Shown piece by piece: positions 32,626 through 41,022 of a stretch of DNA of 50,483 bases. The notes under the pieces are model-generated. The model ran no database searches. It was not told where the DNA came from and worked only from the letters and a program-made list of their open reading frames with translations. Numbering within the stretch: the first letter of the stretch is position 1; each line of letters opens with the position of its first letter. The stretch comes from Bacillota bacterium. Its GTDB lineage: Bacteria > Bacillota > Sulfobacillia > Sulfobacillales > JAIMBI01. The DNA lies in contig JAJZWV010000021.1 of assembly GCA_021846505.1 (NCBI GenBank), positions 1 to 50,483 on the forward strand. Direction: 5' to 3'. The position numbers were made by a program, and so were the translations under genes.

Positions 32626-32644
32626 GTATACTCAATCTTAATAC
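32626..32644. promoter_or_regulatory. Possible TetR operator/promoter in the tetR-nudix divergent region
   Basis: GTAT (32626-32629), 11 nt, ATAC (32641-32644) forms an imperfect palindrome within the only AT-rich stretch of the 115-bp divergent region. TATACT (32628-32633) and TAATAC (32639-32644) on the plus strand could act as -10 boxes; no good -35 was found. Confidence 0.35.
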
Positions 32645-32707
32645 AGCAGCCCGCGCAGGTGAGGCGTGGGCTCCGCCGAAACTTTTGAACAGAAGGACGT
32701 TGGCCGC

Positions 32708-33265
32708 ATGTTGCGCAATCGCATAAGACAGGTGCCGGTAACCATCCGAGAGACGCACTACGTGCACGAGTATTTGATTCTGCCGGACGTCGCCGCGGTG
32801 CTGGCGGAAACCCCCGAAGGGGTTGTGCTGGTCGAGCAGTATCGGCCGACCCTAGGGCGGCGCATTTTGGAGCTGCCGGCTGGCCGGCTGCGCCGCGGCG
32901 AAGACCCCGTGGCCGGGGCCCGCCGGGAGCTGCAGGAGGAAACGGGCTTGATTGCGGGGCCGATGCGATTTTTGGCGCGCTTCTACCCCTCGGTGGGGGT
33001 GGCGCGCAACAAGTGCCACCTGTACTACACAAAGAACCCGCAGCTCGGCGAGATGCACTGGGACGCCACCGAGGATATCGTCGTCACCAAGGTGCCGATC
33101 GACGAGATTCCCACGATGCTGCTGGACGGCCGCGCCGCCGACTCCAAGACCCACTTGGGGCTCGTGTATTTCCTGGTATCGCAGGGATGGGTGTGGCAGC
33201 ACGGGCACTGGAAGGCTCCCGGCACCGAAGCCCGCCGCCGGCCGCAGCCAGTGGAGCGCCCGTAG
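32708..33265 (+). CDS. Nudix hydrolase, probably ADP-ribose pyrophosphatase
   Basis: A 185-residue protein with a full Nudix box (G59 to L81): AGRLRRGEDPVAGARREL followed by QEETGL, matching Gx5Ex7REUxEExGU. The upstream strand VVLVEQYRPTLGRRILELPAG is characteristic of ADP-ribose/sugar-nucleotide pyrophosphatases (NudF type), as is ARFYPSVGVARNKCHLYY after the box. The role would be to clear ADP-ribose or related dinucleotides. Start ATG 32708 has GAAGGA ten bases upstream; a GTG at 32666 would add 14 unconserved residues. It is divergent from the TetR gene. Confidence 0.88.
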   Translation: MLRNRIRQVPVTIRETHYVHEYLILPDVAAVLAETPEGVVLVEQYRPTLGRRILELPAGRLRRGEDPVAGARRELQEETGLIAGPMRFLARFYPSVGVARNKCHLYYTKNPQLGEMHWDATEDIVVTKVPIDEIPTMLLDGRAADSKTHLGLVYFLVSQGWVWQHGHWKAPGTEARRRPQPVERP

Positions 33266-33375
33266 CGCCTGCGCACCTTTTTGGGCGCGGGTGGCCAACG
33301 GCTCGGCGCGGTCCACCGCACCCGGCCATCTTGCACAAAGAACACAGGGATCCCGGTAGAGACAGGAGGGACGCG

Positions 33376-33615
33376 ATGCGCCACGGACCCTATTCCGATG
33401 ACAAGCAGCCGGACCCCGTTCGGCCGGCTGCCAAGCCGTCGCGCCACTCGCTGCGCATTGCGCCGGTGCGCGGCAAGGTGGTGCCGTTCCCCGGGCGCCG
33501 CGGGCCGTCGCGGCACGTGCCCCCACCGCCGCCCCGCCGCCGGTTTCGACTGGGCTGGATCTGGGTGGGCCTCGTAGTGGTGGCGCTCCTGCTCCCCTAC
33601 ATCTGGCACGGCTAG
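33376..33615 (+). CDS. Small tail-anchored membrane protein
   Basis: A 79-residue protein: a hydrophilic basic segment rich in Pro and Arg (SRHSLRIAPVRGKVVPFPG, then PPPPPRRRF) and a single C-terminal membrane helix (LGWIWVGLVVVALLLPYIW). ACAGGAGGG lies 6 nt before ATG 33376, a strong signal that the gene is real. The stop overlaps by 4 bp the stop of the convergent spoVR gene. Function unknown; the topology suggests the basic part is cytoplasmic. Confidence 0.65.
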   Translation: MRHGPYSDDKQPDPVRPAAKPSRHSLRIAPVRGKVVPFPGRRGPSRHVPPPPPRRRFRLGWIWVGLVVVALLLPYIWHG

Positions 33616-34850
33616 CGGAGCCGACTCCCTGAGCCCAGAACTGCCGCCGCTCCTCCCGCAACGCGCTCGGACAGCACGCCGTCGCCGGCAAAGGCGCGCG
33701 ACGTGATCACCAGCGCCGCCCCGCCGCGGTGAGTGGCCAAGTCCACCGGGCCGCCCCACAGCCGGCTCACGGCTCCCAAGGCGTGCGGCAGCAGCGCCCA
33801 GTCCAGCTCGCGGCCATCAAAGCGGTGCACGAGCCGAAGCCCTCCCCCGCCGAAGCCGTCCACTTCGATGCGCGGGATGCCGCCGTTGTCGAGCGCGGCC
33901 AGCAGCTGCGCCTTCACGGTGCCGAACGCGCCGTCCGCATGGGACAGGCAGCGCGCCGCCACGGATTCATCCAGGTACCGGTCCACCAGCGCGGCATCGT
34001 TGGTCCAGACGCGCTCGCGCCACAGCCGCTCGGGATCCTCAGCCACCCGCTCCCAAAGGGCGAGGCCTAGGGCGTACGGGTTCAGCACCCGCCCCGTGGC
34101 GACCACCTGCGCATGGAGCCGAGCGCCGTCCAACGCCTCTCCGAGCGTCAGCCGCTGGCTTCGTTGCAGGCGCCGATGCCACCAGGTGGCCCACCCTTCG
34201 TTGGCGATCTTCGTTTCCAGCGCGGGGCGGACGAAGCGGGCCTCCTGCTCCACGATCCACAGGGCATGCCGCTCGCGATCCGCCAGCCCCGGCGCCTCCT
34301 GGGCCACCAGAGGGAGTACGTTCAGCGGAGCCGCTGGGTCGCGGGTCCAGGGGTCGATGAGGTCGGCCAGCACGGCGGCATCATCCAGAAACGGCTCCCA
34401 GGCCCGGGCCCGCCGGCCGGGGGCAGCGGCCGCCATCCAGTCCCGCCACACACCCGCGCGCCGCGGCATGTCGCCCGGCTGCTGAGCGAACCGCACGTGA
34501 TGGCGAAAAAAATCGGCATGGGCCAGCACATGCGCCATCACCAGCCGCGTCTCAGCGGGGGGCGTTTGGTCCAGCAGATAGGCCACGGCAGGGCGGCTCG
34601 GCACCACCAGCTCGTACAGCCGCAGCTCGTGATACTGCTGCGCCAGCTTGAGCCGGTAGTACGCTTTGCCAAAGGACCAATGCCCCAGCCGTGTCAGGAG
34701 GCCGCCGTACGCCGTGACGGTTTCCAACAGGCGCGCCGGCACCATCTGAAAGTCGACCGGCCCGGGGTCTAGCCCGGCCACCGCTGCGCTCGCGGCCACA
34801 TCATCGAGCACGCTCTGCAGAGCGAGGGATCCGGCCGCCGTCTCATGCAT
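33612..34850 (-). CDS. spoVR: SpoVR/YcgB-family protein
   Basis: A 412-residue SpoVR-like protein. Family signatures: LGHWSFGKAYYRLKL, YELVVPSRPAVAYLLDQ, LVMAHVLAHADFFRHHVRF (conserved His/Asp cluster), NEGWATWWHRRLQ and RVLNPYALGLALWE. In Bacillus SpoVR is needed for spore cortex formation; in other bacteria it works with YeaG/PrkA and YeaH/YhbH in stress and stationary phase. Start ATG 34850 overlaps the yhbH stop by 8 bp, indicating co-translation within the prkA-yhbH-spoVR operon. Biochemical role of the family is unclear. Confidence 0.93.
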   Translation of the reverse strand: MHETAAGSLALQSVLDDVAASAAVAGLDPGPVDFQMVPARLLETVTAYGGLLTRLGHWSFGKAYYRLKLAQQYHELRLYELVVPSRPAVAYLLDQTPPAETRLVMAHVLAHADFFRHHVRFAQQPGDMPRRAGVWRDWMAAAAPGRRARAWEPFLDDAAVLADLIDPWTRDPAAPLNVLPLVAQEAPGLADRERHALWIVEQEARFVRPALETKIANEGWATWWHRRLQRSQRLTLGEALDGARLHAQVVATGRVLNPYALGLALWERVAEDPERLWRERVWTNDAALVDRYLDESVAARCLSHADGAFGTVKAQLLAALDNGGIPRIEVDGFGGGGLRLVHRFDGRELDWALLPHALGAVSRLWGGPVDLATHRGGAALVITSRAFAGDGVLSERVAGGAAAVLGSGSRLR

Positions 34851-36009
34851 CAGGCCGCACCCCCTCCGGGCTCGCCGGGCCAAAAAACCGCAGCAGCGCC
34901 CGATACACGTCTTCCTTGCCGCGCAGCACAACCGCCCGCGTGTGCGCCCTCGCCTGGAACCCCTCGTACAGCGGGCTGGGGTGGCGGGCCGTGTCATGGA
35001 TTTCTCCATAGCCGAACAGGTTGACGCGGGCCGCGAGCCTGTCGCCCGCGGCCAGCGCCTGCGGATTGTCCGAGGTCAAATTGCCTCCGTCGGTGAAGTG
35101 AAAGGCATACGCGTTGTACTGGGAGGCCGGAAAGCGCTCCAGTACCTCCATGGCCAGCCGGTACACGGAGGACGACACCGTGCCGCCGCTGGCCCCGCGG
35201 TGGAAAAACGCCTCTTCATCGACCTCCCGGGCCCGCACGTCATGGGCCAAAAACACCAGCCTGACGCGGGGATAGCGCGTGCGCAGGAGGCGCACGGTCC
35301 AATAGAAGAAGCTGCGCGCCAAGAACTTCTCAAAGCTGCCCATGGAGCCCGACGTGTCCATCAGGGCCAGCACTACCGCACCCGCTTCTTCTTGCTCCGC
35401 CGGGCGCGCCTGCCAGTAGCGCAAGTCGTCGGGCCAGATGGCCAAGCGCGCGCCGGACTGGCGATGGGTGAGGCATTGAGCGATCGTGCGCGCGCGGGAC
35501 AAATTAGCGGTGATGCCGTGCGGCGACAGCGCCGCCGCCCGCTCCCCGCCCGCGACGTCGCGATGCCGCCGCTCCGAATCCCACTCCGGCAGCGCCAGCG
35601 CAGCGAACAGCGCGGCGTCTACCTCCTCCAGGGTCACCTCGGCATCCGCCAAGTTTTCGAGTCCCGGGCCCGGCCCACCCGCCGCACCGGCCTCGCGCGT
35701 GCGCCGGTCCTGCCCTGCCGCCGCTGCACTTTCCGCTCCATGGCCTCCCTGCTGGTACCGGAACCGAAATTCCGCCAGCGTCTCCACGGGCACCCGCAGC
35801 ACCCGGTTCGGCGAGTCGGACTTGGCTACCAGGATGCTGTCCTCCTGGACCCAGTCGGTCAAGTGGCGCAGGATCGCCTCCGCCACACGCTCCTTGTGGC
35901 GGCGCTGATCTTCTTCGGCCGGAAACATTAGGTCCCAATCCCGATACATGAGTCGGTGCCCGCGGCCGGACCTAGGCAGGATGGCCTCCGCCCCCTCGCC
36001 GGCGCTCAT
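34843..36009 (-). CDS. yhbH: YhbH/YeaH-family protein (DUF444, von Willebrand A-like)
   Basis: A 388-residue protein, close to the 392 of B. subtilis YhbH. N-terminus EEDQRRHKERVAEAIL, the SIL..SDSPNRVLRVPV segment, then a vWA-like domain with the metal site DTSGSMGSFEKFLARSFFYW and RLVFLAHDVRAREVDEEAFFH, SGGTVSSSVYRLAMEVL, and YAFHFTDGGNLTSDN. A Gly/Ala-rich linker (about 95-135) separates the parts. Start ATG 36009 is chosen by length and 34-bp spacing to prkA; ATG 35949 is an alternative with fewer residues. It probably acts with the kinase PrkA. Confidence 0.92.
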   Translation of the reverse strand: MSAGEGAEAILPRSGRGHRLMYRDWDLMFPAEEDQRRHKERVAEAILRHLTDWVQEDSILVAKSDSPNRVLRVPVETLAEFRFRYQQGGHGAESAAAAGQDRRTREAGAAGGPGPGLENLADAEVTLEEVDAALFAALALPEWDSERRHRDVAGGERAAALSPHGITANLSRARTIAQCLTHRQSGARLAIWPDDLRYWQARPAEQEEAGAVVLALMDTSGSMGSFEKFLARSFFYWTVRLLRTRYPRVRLVFLAHDVRAREVDEEAFFHRGASGGTVSSSVYRLAMEVLERFPASQYNAYAFHFTDGGNLTSDNPQALAAGDRLAARVNLFGYGEIHDTARHPSPLYEGFQARAHTRAVVLRGKEDVYRALLRFFGPASPEGVRPDA

Positions 36010-36043
36010 CACAGCGCACCGCTGAGGATTCGGTGTGCCACGC

Positions 36044-37948
36044 TCAGCGTGCCTGCATCTGGGCCACATACTGCAGCGCGCCCTCGGCGCACTCGGCGCA
36101 GTAGCCCGCCCGCTGGAGCCCCTCCACCACGCGATCCAGCCGAGCCGCCACCGGGAAGCGCTCGTCATCCGGGCTCACCGCCGACCCTCGCGCCAGCGCC
36201 AGCAGGTCCGCCAGCTGGTCAAAGACGCGGCGCTCCACGGCGCGCCGGAGCCGCACATGCACCCGGTAGTCCCAGGCTTCCCGCTGCCCTCCCACTGCAG
36301 CCACCCGGAGCCACAACTCCTCGCGAAATGTCCGGCGCTGCGCATCCAAAATGCCCAGCGGCTCTTCGATGCTCACCATCAGCTCATCATCAGGGGCGAC
36401 GGGCTCCCCGCCCGGCGAGCGCACCGGCGGCCGAAGCCACTGGCCCACCTGCTCCAGATAGCGCTGAAACAGTGCCCGGGCGTGGTCCGCAAAGGCCACG
36501 GCAAACTGCTGCTCCACCTCGCGGCGCACCTGGTCGTCATAAGCGCGCCGCGCCTGCCCGATCCACTGCTGCATGCGCTCGGCGCCGGCCCGCTCCGCCA
36601 GCGCATGTTGGGTCACGCCGGCCTCCAGCGCCCGCAGCACGGCCGGCGCATCGATACAGGGGCCGCCGCGGCGCCTCACCACGGCGGCCGCCAGCCGATT
36701 CACCACAAATCGCGGGTCCAAGCCCTCCATGCCGGCTCCCGCCTGGGCCGCCTTCCGAATGGCGGCCGCTTCCTCCGGCGGCAAGTCCGGCACCTCTTGC
36801 CCATTCAGCACCTCGAGCCGCGTCACGGGGTCGGCCAGCGTGTCCGCCCGATCTTTCAGCCGCGACAGCACCGAGACGGCCGCCGCGGCCTCCAGCGCCC
36901 CCGGCGCCCAGTGCACAGACTGCACGTGGGGACTTTGCCGCAACAGCTTTTTGTACACCGCCACTTCGTCGGACAGGGCCAGAGGGTACGGCACGCGGAT
37001 CACAATCATGCGGGACAGCAGCGCCTCGTTGCGAGGGTTGGCCGCGAAGGTGCGGTACTCATGCTCGTTGGTGTGCCCGACCACCACTTGGTCCGCGGAG
37101 ATGAGCGCGAAGCGGCCGGCCTTGAATTGCCCTTCCTGTGTTAGCCCCAGCAGCTGGTACAAAAAGCGCTCGTCCAGCTTCAGCATTTCCTGAAATTCCA
37201 TCAGGCCGCGGTTGGCGCGGTACAGCTCGCCGTCAAAGCGGAACGCCCGCGGATCCGACTCCGACCCGTACTGCGTGATGGTCGAGAAGTCCAGGGATCC
37301 TGTCAGCTCGGCCACATCCTGCGACTTGGGGTCAGACGGCACGAACGTGCCGATGCCGACGCGCCCGGATTCCGAAAAGGCTAAGCGCACCACCGGCATC
37401 TGCAGTGCCTGGCCGCCGTACTGCTGCTCGAGGGTTAGGCGGCACCGCGGGCACAGCTCCCCGCCGGGCAAGCCCCCCAGCCGCCGCGCCCACTCTTCGC
37501 GGAGACCACTGGGCAGCAAATGCAGCGGATCTTCCTGCATCGGGCATCCCGCGATGCCGTACACCGCGCCCGCCTGGGTGCGGGTGTACGCCTCCAGCCC
37601 GCGCTTCAGCAGCCACACCAGGGTGGACTTGCCGCCGCCCACGGGCCCCACCAGCAGCAGCAGCCGCCGGCGGGTCTCCAATCCTAAGGCGGCGGTGTGC
37701 AGGTACTCCTCCACCAAAGTGTCTATGGCGGCATCCAACCCATGCAGCTCCCCATCAAAAAACGCCCACTGGGCGGGCCGCCCATCGGCGCCGGGGCGCT
37801 GCCCGGCGGCGTGGATCATCCGGTAGAGCCGCGTGTGGGCGTCATCCGCCAGCTCAGGGCGGTCCGCCGCCAACTCCAGATACTCGGCCAGGGTGCCTGC
37901 CCACGACAGCAGGGGCCCTTCGGCGGGGCGTGTCTCCTCTAAAGCCAT
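36044..37948 (-). CDS. prkA: PrkA/YeaG serine protein kinase (AAA+ type)
   Basis: A 634-residue protein of normal length. AAA+ core with LLLLVGPVGGGKSTLVWLLKRGLE (Walker A), GCPMQEDPLHLLP, the zinc-like CPRC, TGSLDFSTITQYGSESDPRAF, ANRGLMEFQEMLK and ALISADQVVVGHTNEHEY, all family hallmarks. The C-terminal helical kinase-like region ends with a cysteine pair (CAEC). PrkA is transcribed at sporulation or starvation in Bacillus; recent work on the family also reports protease activity. Start ATG 37948 with AAGGAGG seven bases upstream. First gene of the prkA-yhbH-spoVR operon; no clear promoter was identified. Confidence 0.95.
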   Translation of the reverse strand: MALEETRPAEGPLLSWAGTLAEYLELAADRPELADDAHTRLYRMIHAAGQRPGADGRPAQWAFFDGELHGLDAAIDTLVEEYLHTAALGLETRRRLLLLVGPVGGGKSTLVWLLKRGLEAYTRTQAGAVYGIAGCPMQEDPLHLLPSGLREEWARRLGGLPGGELCPRCRLTLEQQYGGQALQMPVVRLAFSESGRVGIGTFVPSDPKSQDVAELTGSLDFSTITQYGSESDPRAFRFDGELYRANRGLMEFQEMLKLDERFLYQLLGLTQEGQFKAGRFALISADQVVVGHTNEHEYRTFAANPRNEALLSRMIVIRVPYPLALSDEVAVYKKLLRQSPHVQSVHWAPGALEAAAAVSVLSRLKDRADTLADPVTRLEVLNGQEVPDLPPEEAAAIRKAAQAGAGMEGLDPRFVVNRLAAAVVRRRGGPCIDAPAVLRALEAGVTQHALAERAGAERMQQWIGQARRAYDDQVRREVEQQFAVAFADHARALFQRYLEQVGQWLRPPVRSPGGEPVAPDDELMVSIEEPLGILDAQRRTFREELWLRVAAVGGQREAWDYRVHVRLRRAVERRVFDQLADLLALARGSAVSPDDERFPVAARLDRVVEGLQRAGYCAECAEGALQYVAQMQAR

Positions 37949-38048
37949 GACCAGCCTCCTTGTTGGGGTAGACTGCCCACGGCGACCGTTTTTATCCAAG
38001 CCCGCTCCGGTTCCCCATTCGCCCCAGGTTCTCCAGCGTGGCGCGCGG

Positions 38049-39026
38049 CTAGCGGAACCCCTGGTGGCGGCGGACCCACCACAGGAGGGTCAGCGTGACC
38101 GCTGCCATTAGGGTGAGGCTATACCAGTAGCCAAACCACCAATGCAGCTCCGGAATTTTGAAGTTCATGCCATAAATCGACGCGATCGTGGTTGCGGGAA
38201 GCGACAGCACCGAGATGATGGTCAGCAGCTTGACCACCTTGTTGATTTCATTGGACTGCATCGATGTATACGCCTCCACCGTGCCGGCGAGCCCCTCGCG
38301 CGTGGCCTCCACTTCGTCCGCCAAATCGTTCATGCGGTCGGTCACGTCTTGAAAGTACGCGCGGTGCGCCGAATGCACGAAGGCAAAGCCGCTGGAGCCC
38401 AGCAGCTGAAAAATTTCGGCCTCGGGGTGCAGCAGGCGGCTGAACGCCAGCAGCGCTCGCCGAGCCGCCAGAATCCTGGGTGCCAAGTTGGCGTACGGAT
38501 GCAGCAGCATCTCCGCCTGAATGGACTCATAGTCCGCAGTCAGATGTCCCTGCAGCCGCTCCCATGACGAGAGATACGCCGTGAGCAGTTGGTACAGGGC
38601 CAGGTCCACTCCTGCGGCCAGCGTTTCGCCGCGCCGCGTCTCCCCCCAGGCGAGGGCCAGCACGTCCGACGGCGCCCGGTGCGCCGTGACGAGCACGTGT
38701 CGATTCATGACCACGTGCAGGGCCCGCTCGCGGTCCGCCGCCACACTCACGTCGCGGTCCGCCTCGAGTGCCATGTCCGCCAGCAGAAACGTGACGGCTT
38801 CGGGATACAGCAGCAGGCTGGGGCGCCGGCGCTCATGCCGCACAATGCGGGCGGCCAATCCGGTCCGCGCCCGCGCCACATGCGCCAGCACACCCTCCAG
38901 CTCCGCTTGGTCATGGTCCAAGTCCACGTCCACCCACACGGCGCGCGCCCCCCGCGGCCAGTCTTCCGCGCGGGCCGCGTCCTGGTCGTGAATGCCGCGG
39001 TCCGCCGCCGCCCACGTTATGCGCAT
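38049..39026 (-). CDS. corA: CorA-family magnesium/cobalt channel
   Basis: A 325-residue CorA protein. The N-terminal cytoplasmic alpha/beta funnel runs to about residue 240, with the long helix DVTDRMNDLADEVEATREGLAGTVEAY leading into TM1 (VVKLLTIISVLSLPATTIASI). The signature YGMNF follows, then a periplasmic loop with Trp-rich HWWFGYWY and TM2 (SLTLMAAVTLTLLWWV). The channel would import Mg2+ or related divalent cations. Start ATG 39026 has TGGAGGA upstream. It stands alone between prkA and the divergent YetF gene. Confidence 0.94.
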   Translation of the reverse strand: MRITWAAADRGIHDQDAARAEDWPRGARAVWVDVDLDHDQAELEGVLAHVARARTGLAARIVRHERRRPSLLLYPEAVTFLLADMALEADRDVSVAADRERALHVVMNRHVLVTAHRAPSDVLALAWGETRRGETLAAGVDLALYQLLTAYLSSWERLQGHLTADYESIQAEMLLHPYANLAPRILAARRALLAFSRLLHPEAEIFQLLGSSGFAFVHSAHRAYFQDVTDRMNDLADEVEATREGLAGTVEAYTSMQSNEINKVVKLLTIISVLSLPATTIASIYGMNFKIPELHWWFGYWYSLTLMAAVTLTLLWWVRRHQGFR

Positions 39027-39242
39027 CGCTGTCCTCCATCTGGCAAGGTGCCGCTCCGCGCCTTAGGCTGGCTTACCGGGCAGGCGGTATGCGCCCCCGC
39101 CGCACCCTCTCATCGTCCGCCGCAGCGCTGGCACAGGCCCGCGCCACACGCAGCTCCGCATAAGCCGCACGGCCCCACTGGATACTACCCCGGGGCCCGG
39201 CGATCCCGGTTGCCAGCTAGGTGGCGAGAGGAGTGAGCACCC

Positions 39243-39761
39243 GTGTTTGGCAGCGGTGGGGAGTTGTGGCTATCGCTGTGGCGCACGACCGTGCTGTGGG
39301 GCGTGGCGCTGGCGGTATTTCGGATGGTGGGCAAGCGCACGCTGGGCAAGATGGGCGCGTTTGACTTTGCCGTCATCATCATGATGGGCGAAGCCACGGC
39401 CATCGGCATGGAAGACCCGCATGTGGCGCTGATGATCCCGATTGGGGTCGTCGTGCTGCTGGGGCTGCTGCAGTGGGCCCTCACGTTCCTGAACGTCCGC
39501 TGGCCCGCGCTGGAGCAGCTGACCCAGGGCACCCACACCGAGGTGGTCAAGGACGGGCAGCTGCAGGCGGCCGCCATGCGCGCCGAGCGGCTGTCCGAGG
39601 CCGACCTGCTGATGGAGCTGCGGCAAAAGGGCGTGTCCTCCGTGTCCGCGGTGCAGGCCGCCTACCTGGAGCCGACTGGCCAAGTGAGTGTGTTCCAAAA
39701 GTCGTCTGGAAGCTCTTCGTCTTCGTCCTCTTCTTCGCCCTCGCGCTCATCGCCGTCCTAG
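39243..39761 (+). CDS. YetF-type (DUF421) membrane protein with a serine-run tail
   Basis: A 172-residue protein. Three hydrophobic segments at the N-terminus (ELWLSLWRTTVLWGVALAVF; FAVIIMMGEATAIGM; VALMIPIGVVVLLGLLQWAL) with VGKRTLGKMGAFDFAVIIMMG between them, then the small cytoplasmic YetF domain (EVVKDGQLQAAAMRAERLSEADLLMELRQKG) ending at EPTGQVSVFQKS, where family members usually stop. Here 18 further residues follow, nearly all serine (GSSSSSSSSS), encoded by TCTTCG-type repeats. YetF proteins are implicated in spore germination or envelope functions. Start GTG 39243, GAGAGGAG upstream. The tail DNA encodes a hydrophobic helix in another frame (see next entry). Confidence 0.85.
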   Translation: MFGSGGELWLSLWRTTVLWGVALAVFRMVGKRTLGKMGAFDFAVIIMMGEATAIGMEDPHVALMIPIGVVVLLGLLQWALTFLNVRWPALEQLTQGTHTEVVKDGQLQAAAMRAERLSEADLLMELRQKGVSSVSAVQAAYLEPTGQVSVFQKSSGSSSSSSSSSPSRSSPS

Positions 39762-40171
39762 TCGCCGCGCCAGTCGTCTCGTGTCTCCAGAGCGCGACCC
39801 GCGCTCGCGAAACCGTGGACTCGGGCGCTCCCCTCGCCGTGCACGTCGGCGGCGCACCGCATCGTAATGATCCGGGCAGATGACCGCATCCCGCCTTCTG
39901 GCGGCGCCCGCTCCCGCCCTCAGCGCCCCGCCGCCCGCGGGACGCTCTGCGAGGAGGGCTGGGATCGCGCCGTCATGGTGGGTGCGAGAACCAACCTCGG
40001 ACGATGCCAAGTGCGCGGCCCTCGCCCTGGCCGCGGACTTTGGCACTGTCCGGGCCCATCGCAAGGTCATCGCAACCCCGTTGGAAAGTTGCATGGGCCA
40101 TCGGAAAGGAGTATGGCTTTGGGTGCTGCCAATGGTCGCCGGCCAGCAGCGGTGGGGAGGTACAGCGTCCC
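39762..40171. other. Region downstream of the YetF gene, with an out-of-frame hydrophobic reading frame
   Basis: A plus-strand frame that is -1 relative to the YetF gene stays open to 39883. From about 39713 to 39778 it encodes LFVFVLFFALALIAVLVA, which looks like a membrane helix, followed by a polar tail. It has no start codon of its own nearby. The remaining stretch to 40171 holds only low-quality overlapping frames; no RNA gene or repeat is seen. The DNA becomes more AT-rich towards 40200. Confidence 0.4.
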
Positions 40172-40414
40172 ATGCAAAGTGAACTAGTGGCCGTCCTCGA
40201 CACTTTTCCTCTGCGCATTAGCACCGAGAACCCGGTGAACATTTGTCACCGATATCATATTAAAGTACTTGCGCTGTTTGGATCCATCTTGAGAGATGAT
40301 TTTAGCCCTAGCAGTGAGGTGGATGTTCTAATTGACCTTGCGCCGACCACCCCAATTAAGCGCTTGATGGATAGAGCACAGCTGGTCGTAGACCTCGAAG
40401 GTGTCTTTGGTTGA
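40172..40414 (+). pseudogene. MntA-like minimal nucleotidyltransferase (antitoxin), truncated
   Basis: An 80-codon frame from ATG 40172 (GGGGAGG 11 nt upstream) encodes ICHRYHIKVLALFGSILRDD and SSEVDVLIDL, the GSxxR...(D/E)xD motif of minimal nucleotidyltransferases paired with HEPN toxins. The frame ends at a TGA after DLEGVF, about 20 residues before the normal MntA end; sequence after the stop still resembles a continuation. The first carboxylate is Glu instead of the usual Asp. MntA antitoxins AMPylate their HepT partner. AT-rich composition differs from the neighbours and suggests transfer. Confidence 0.7.
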
Positions 40415-40490
40415 GCCGTTGACCCAGCCGACAAACGGCACCGCTATCCCCCTCTGCCTGATAAAATCTTGAAGACCCGTCAGGCCATGT

Positions 40491-40843
40491 ATGCCGCAGC
40501 CCCGTGAGATAGCCGCTATACAGCAAATGGTGGACGCCGCCAATACAATTGTGCGGAGTTCTTTGGGCTTGTCTCACACGCTTTTATGGCGGACGATGAA
40601 AAGCAGGATGCTTTCATTCGGCAGCTCGAGATTATCGGTGAAGCCGTTGGTCGAATTAACTCAATCTTTCGCGCGGCTCATCCCGACTTGGTGCAGTGGC
40701 CCACGGTGAAGTCTATGCGGAATCTGTTAATTCACGGGTGCGGCGTCGCAGACTTGGATGAAGTGTGGACCGCGGTGATCCGGGACCGCCAGCACTGCCG
40801 GACAAGTTATCCACGTGGCTCACAGCTCAGGGCGGGGGCCTGA
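40491..40843 (+). pseudogene. HepT-like HEPN toxin gene, frameshifted
   Basis: HepT pieces lie in different frames: REIAAIQQMVDAANTIVRS in one; MADDEKQDAFIRQLEIIGEA, GRINSIFRAAHPDL, KSMRNLLIHGCGVADLDEVW in the next (frame change near 40575); and LPDKLSTWLTAQGG in a third (change near 40793). The HEPN RNase motif Rx4HxY appears as RNLLIHGC: Arg and His remain but the Tyr, which the partner MntA modifies, is Cys. With two frameshifts and a truncated antitoxin, the pair is inactive. The coding pattern is otherwise well conserved, so decay looks recent. Confidence 0.75.
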
Positions 40844-40963
40844 GACATCACCCGATCCAGCCGCCCACGATTGAGATCCGCGACACGCGCGAGCATCCAC
40901 CGCCGCAGGCCGACGCTTCCGGGGCGGCCGCAGATGAGATGCGGCGCCCCGCCGCCCGCAAAA

Positions 40964-40994
40964 GCAGCGGGGCTCCACGTCAGAGCCCCGCTGC
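40964..40994 (-). terminator. Rho-independent terminator of the CocE-type hydrolase gene
   Basis: Perfect 12-bp stem: GCAGCGGGGCTC (40964-40975), 7-nt loop, GAGCCCCGCTGC (40983-40994). On the minus strand it is followed by TTTT and lies about 30 bp after the hydrolase stop. Confidence 0.8.
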
Positions 40995-41022
40995 GATCCG
41001 GGCAGACTTCGGCGGCTGGCGG

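Noticed and set aside
39690-39710. Programmed -1 frameshift in the YetF gene
   Set aside because: The heptamer is not a canonical slippery sequence and no downstream stimulator is evident; mentioned only as one option.
40172-40852. An active toxin-antitoxin or defence module
   Set aside because: Premature stop, two frameshifts and loss of the key tyrosine make an active pair unlikely unless the sequence has errors.
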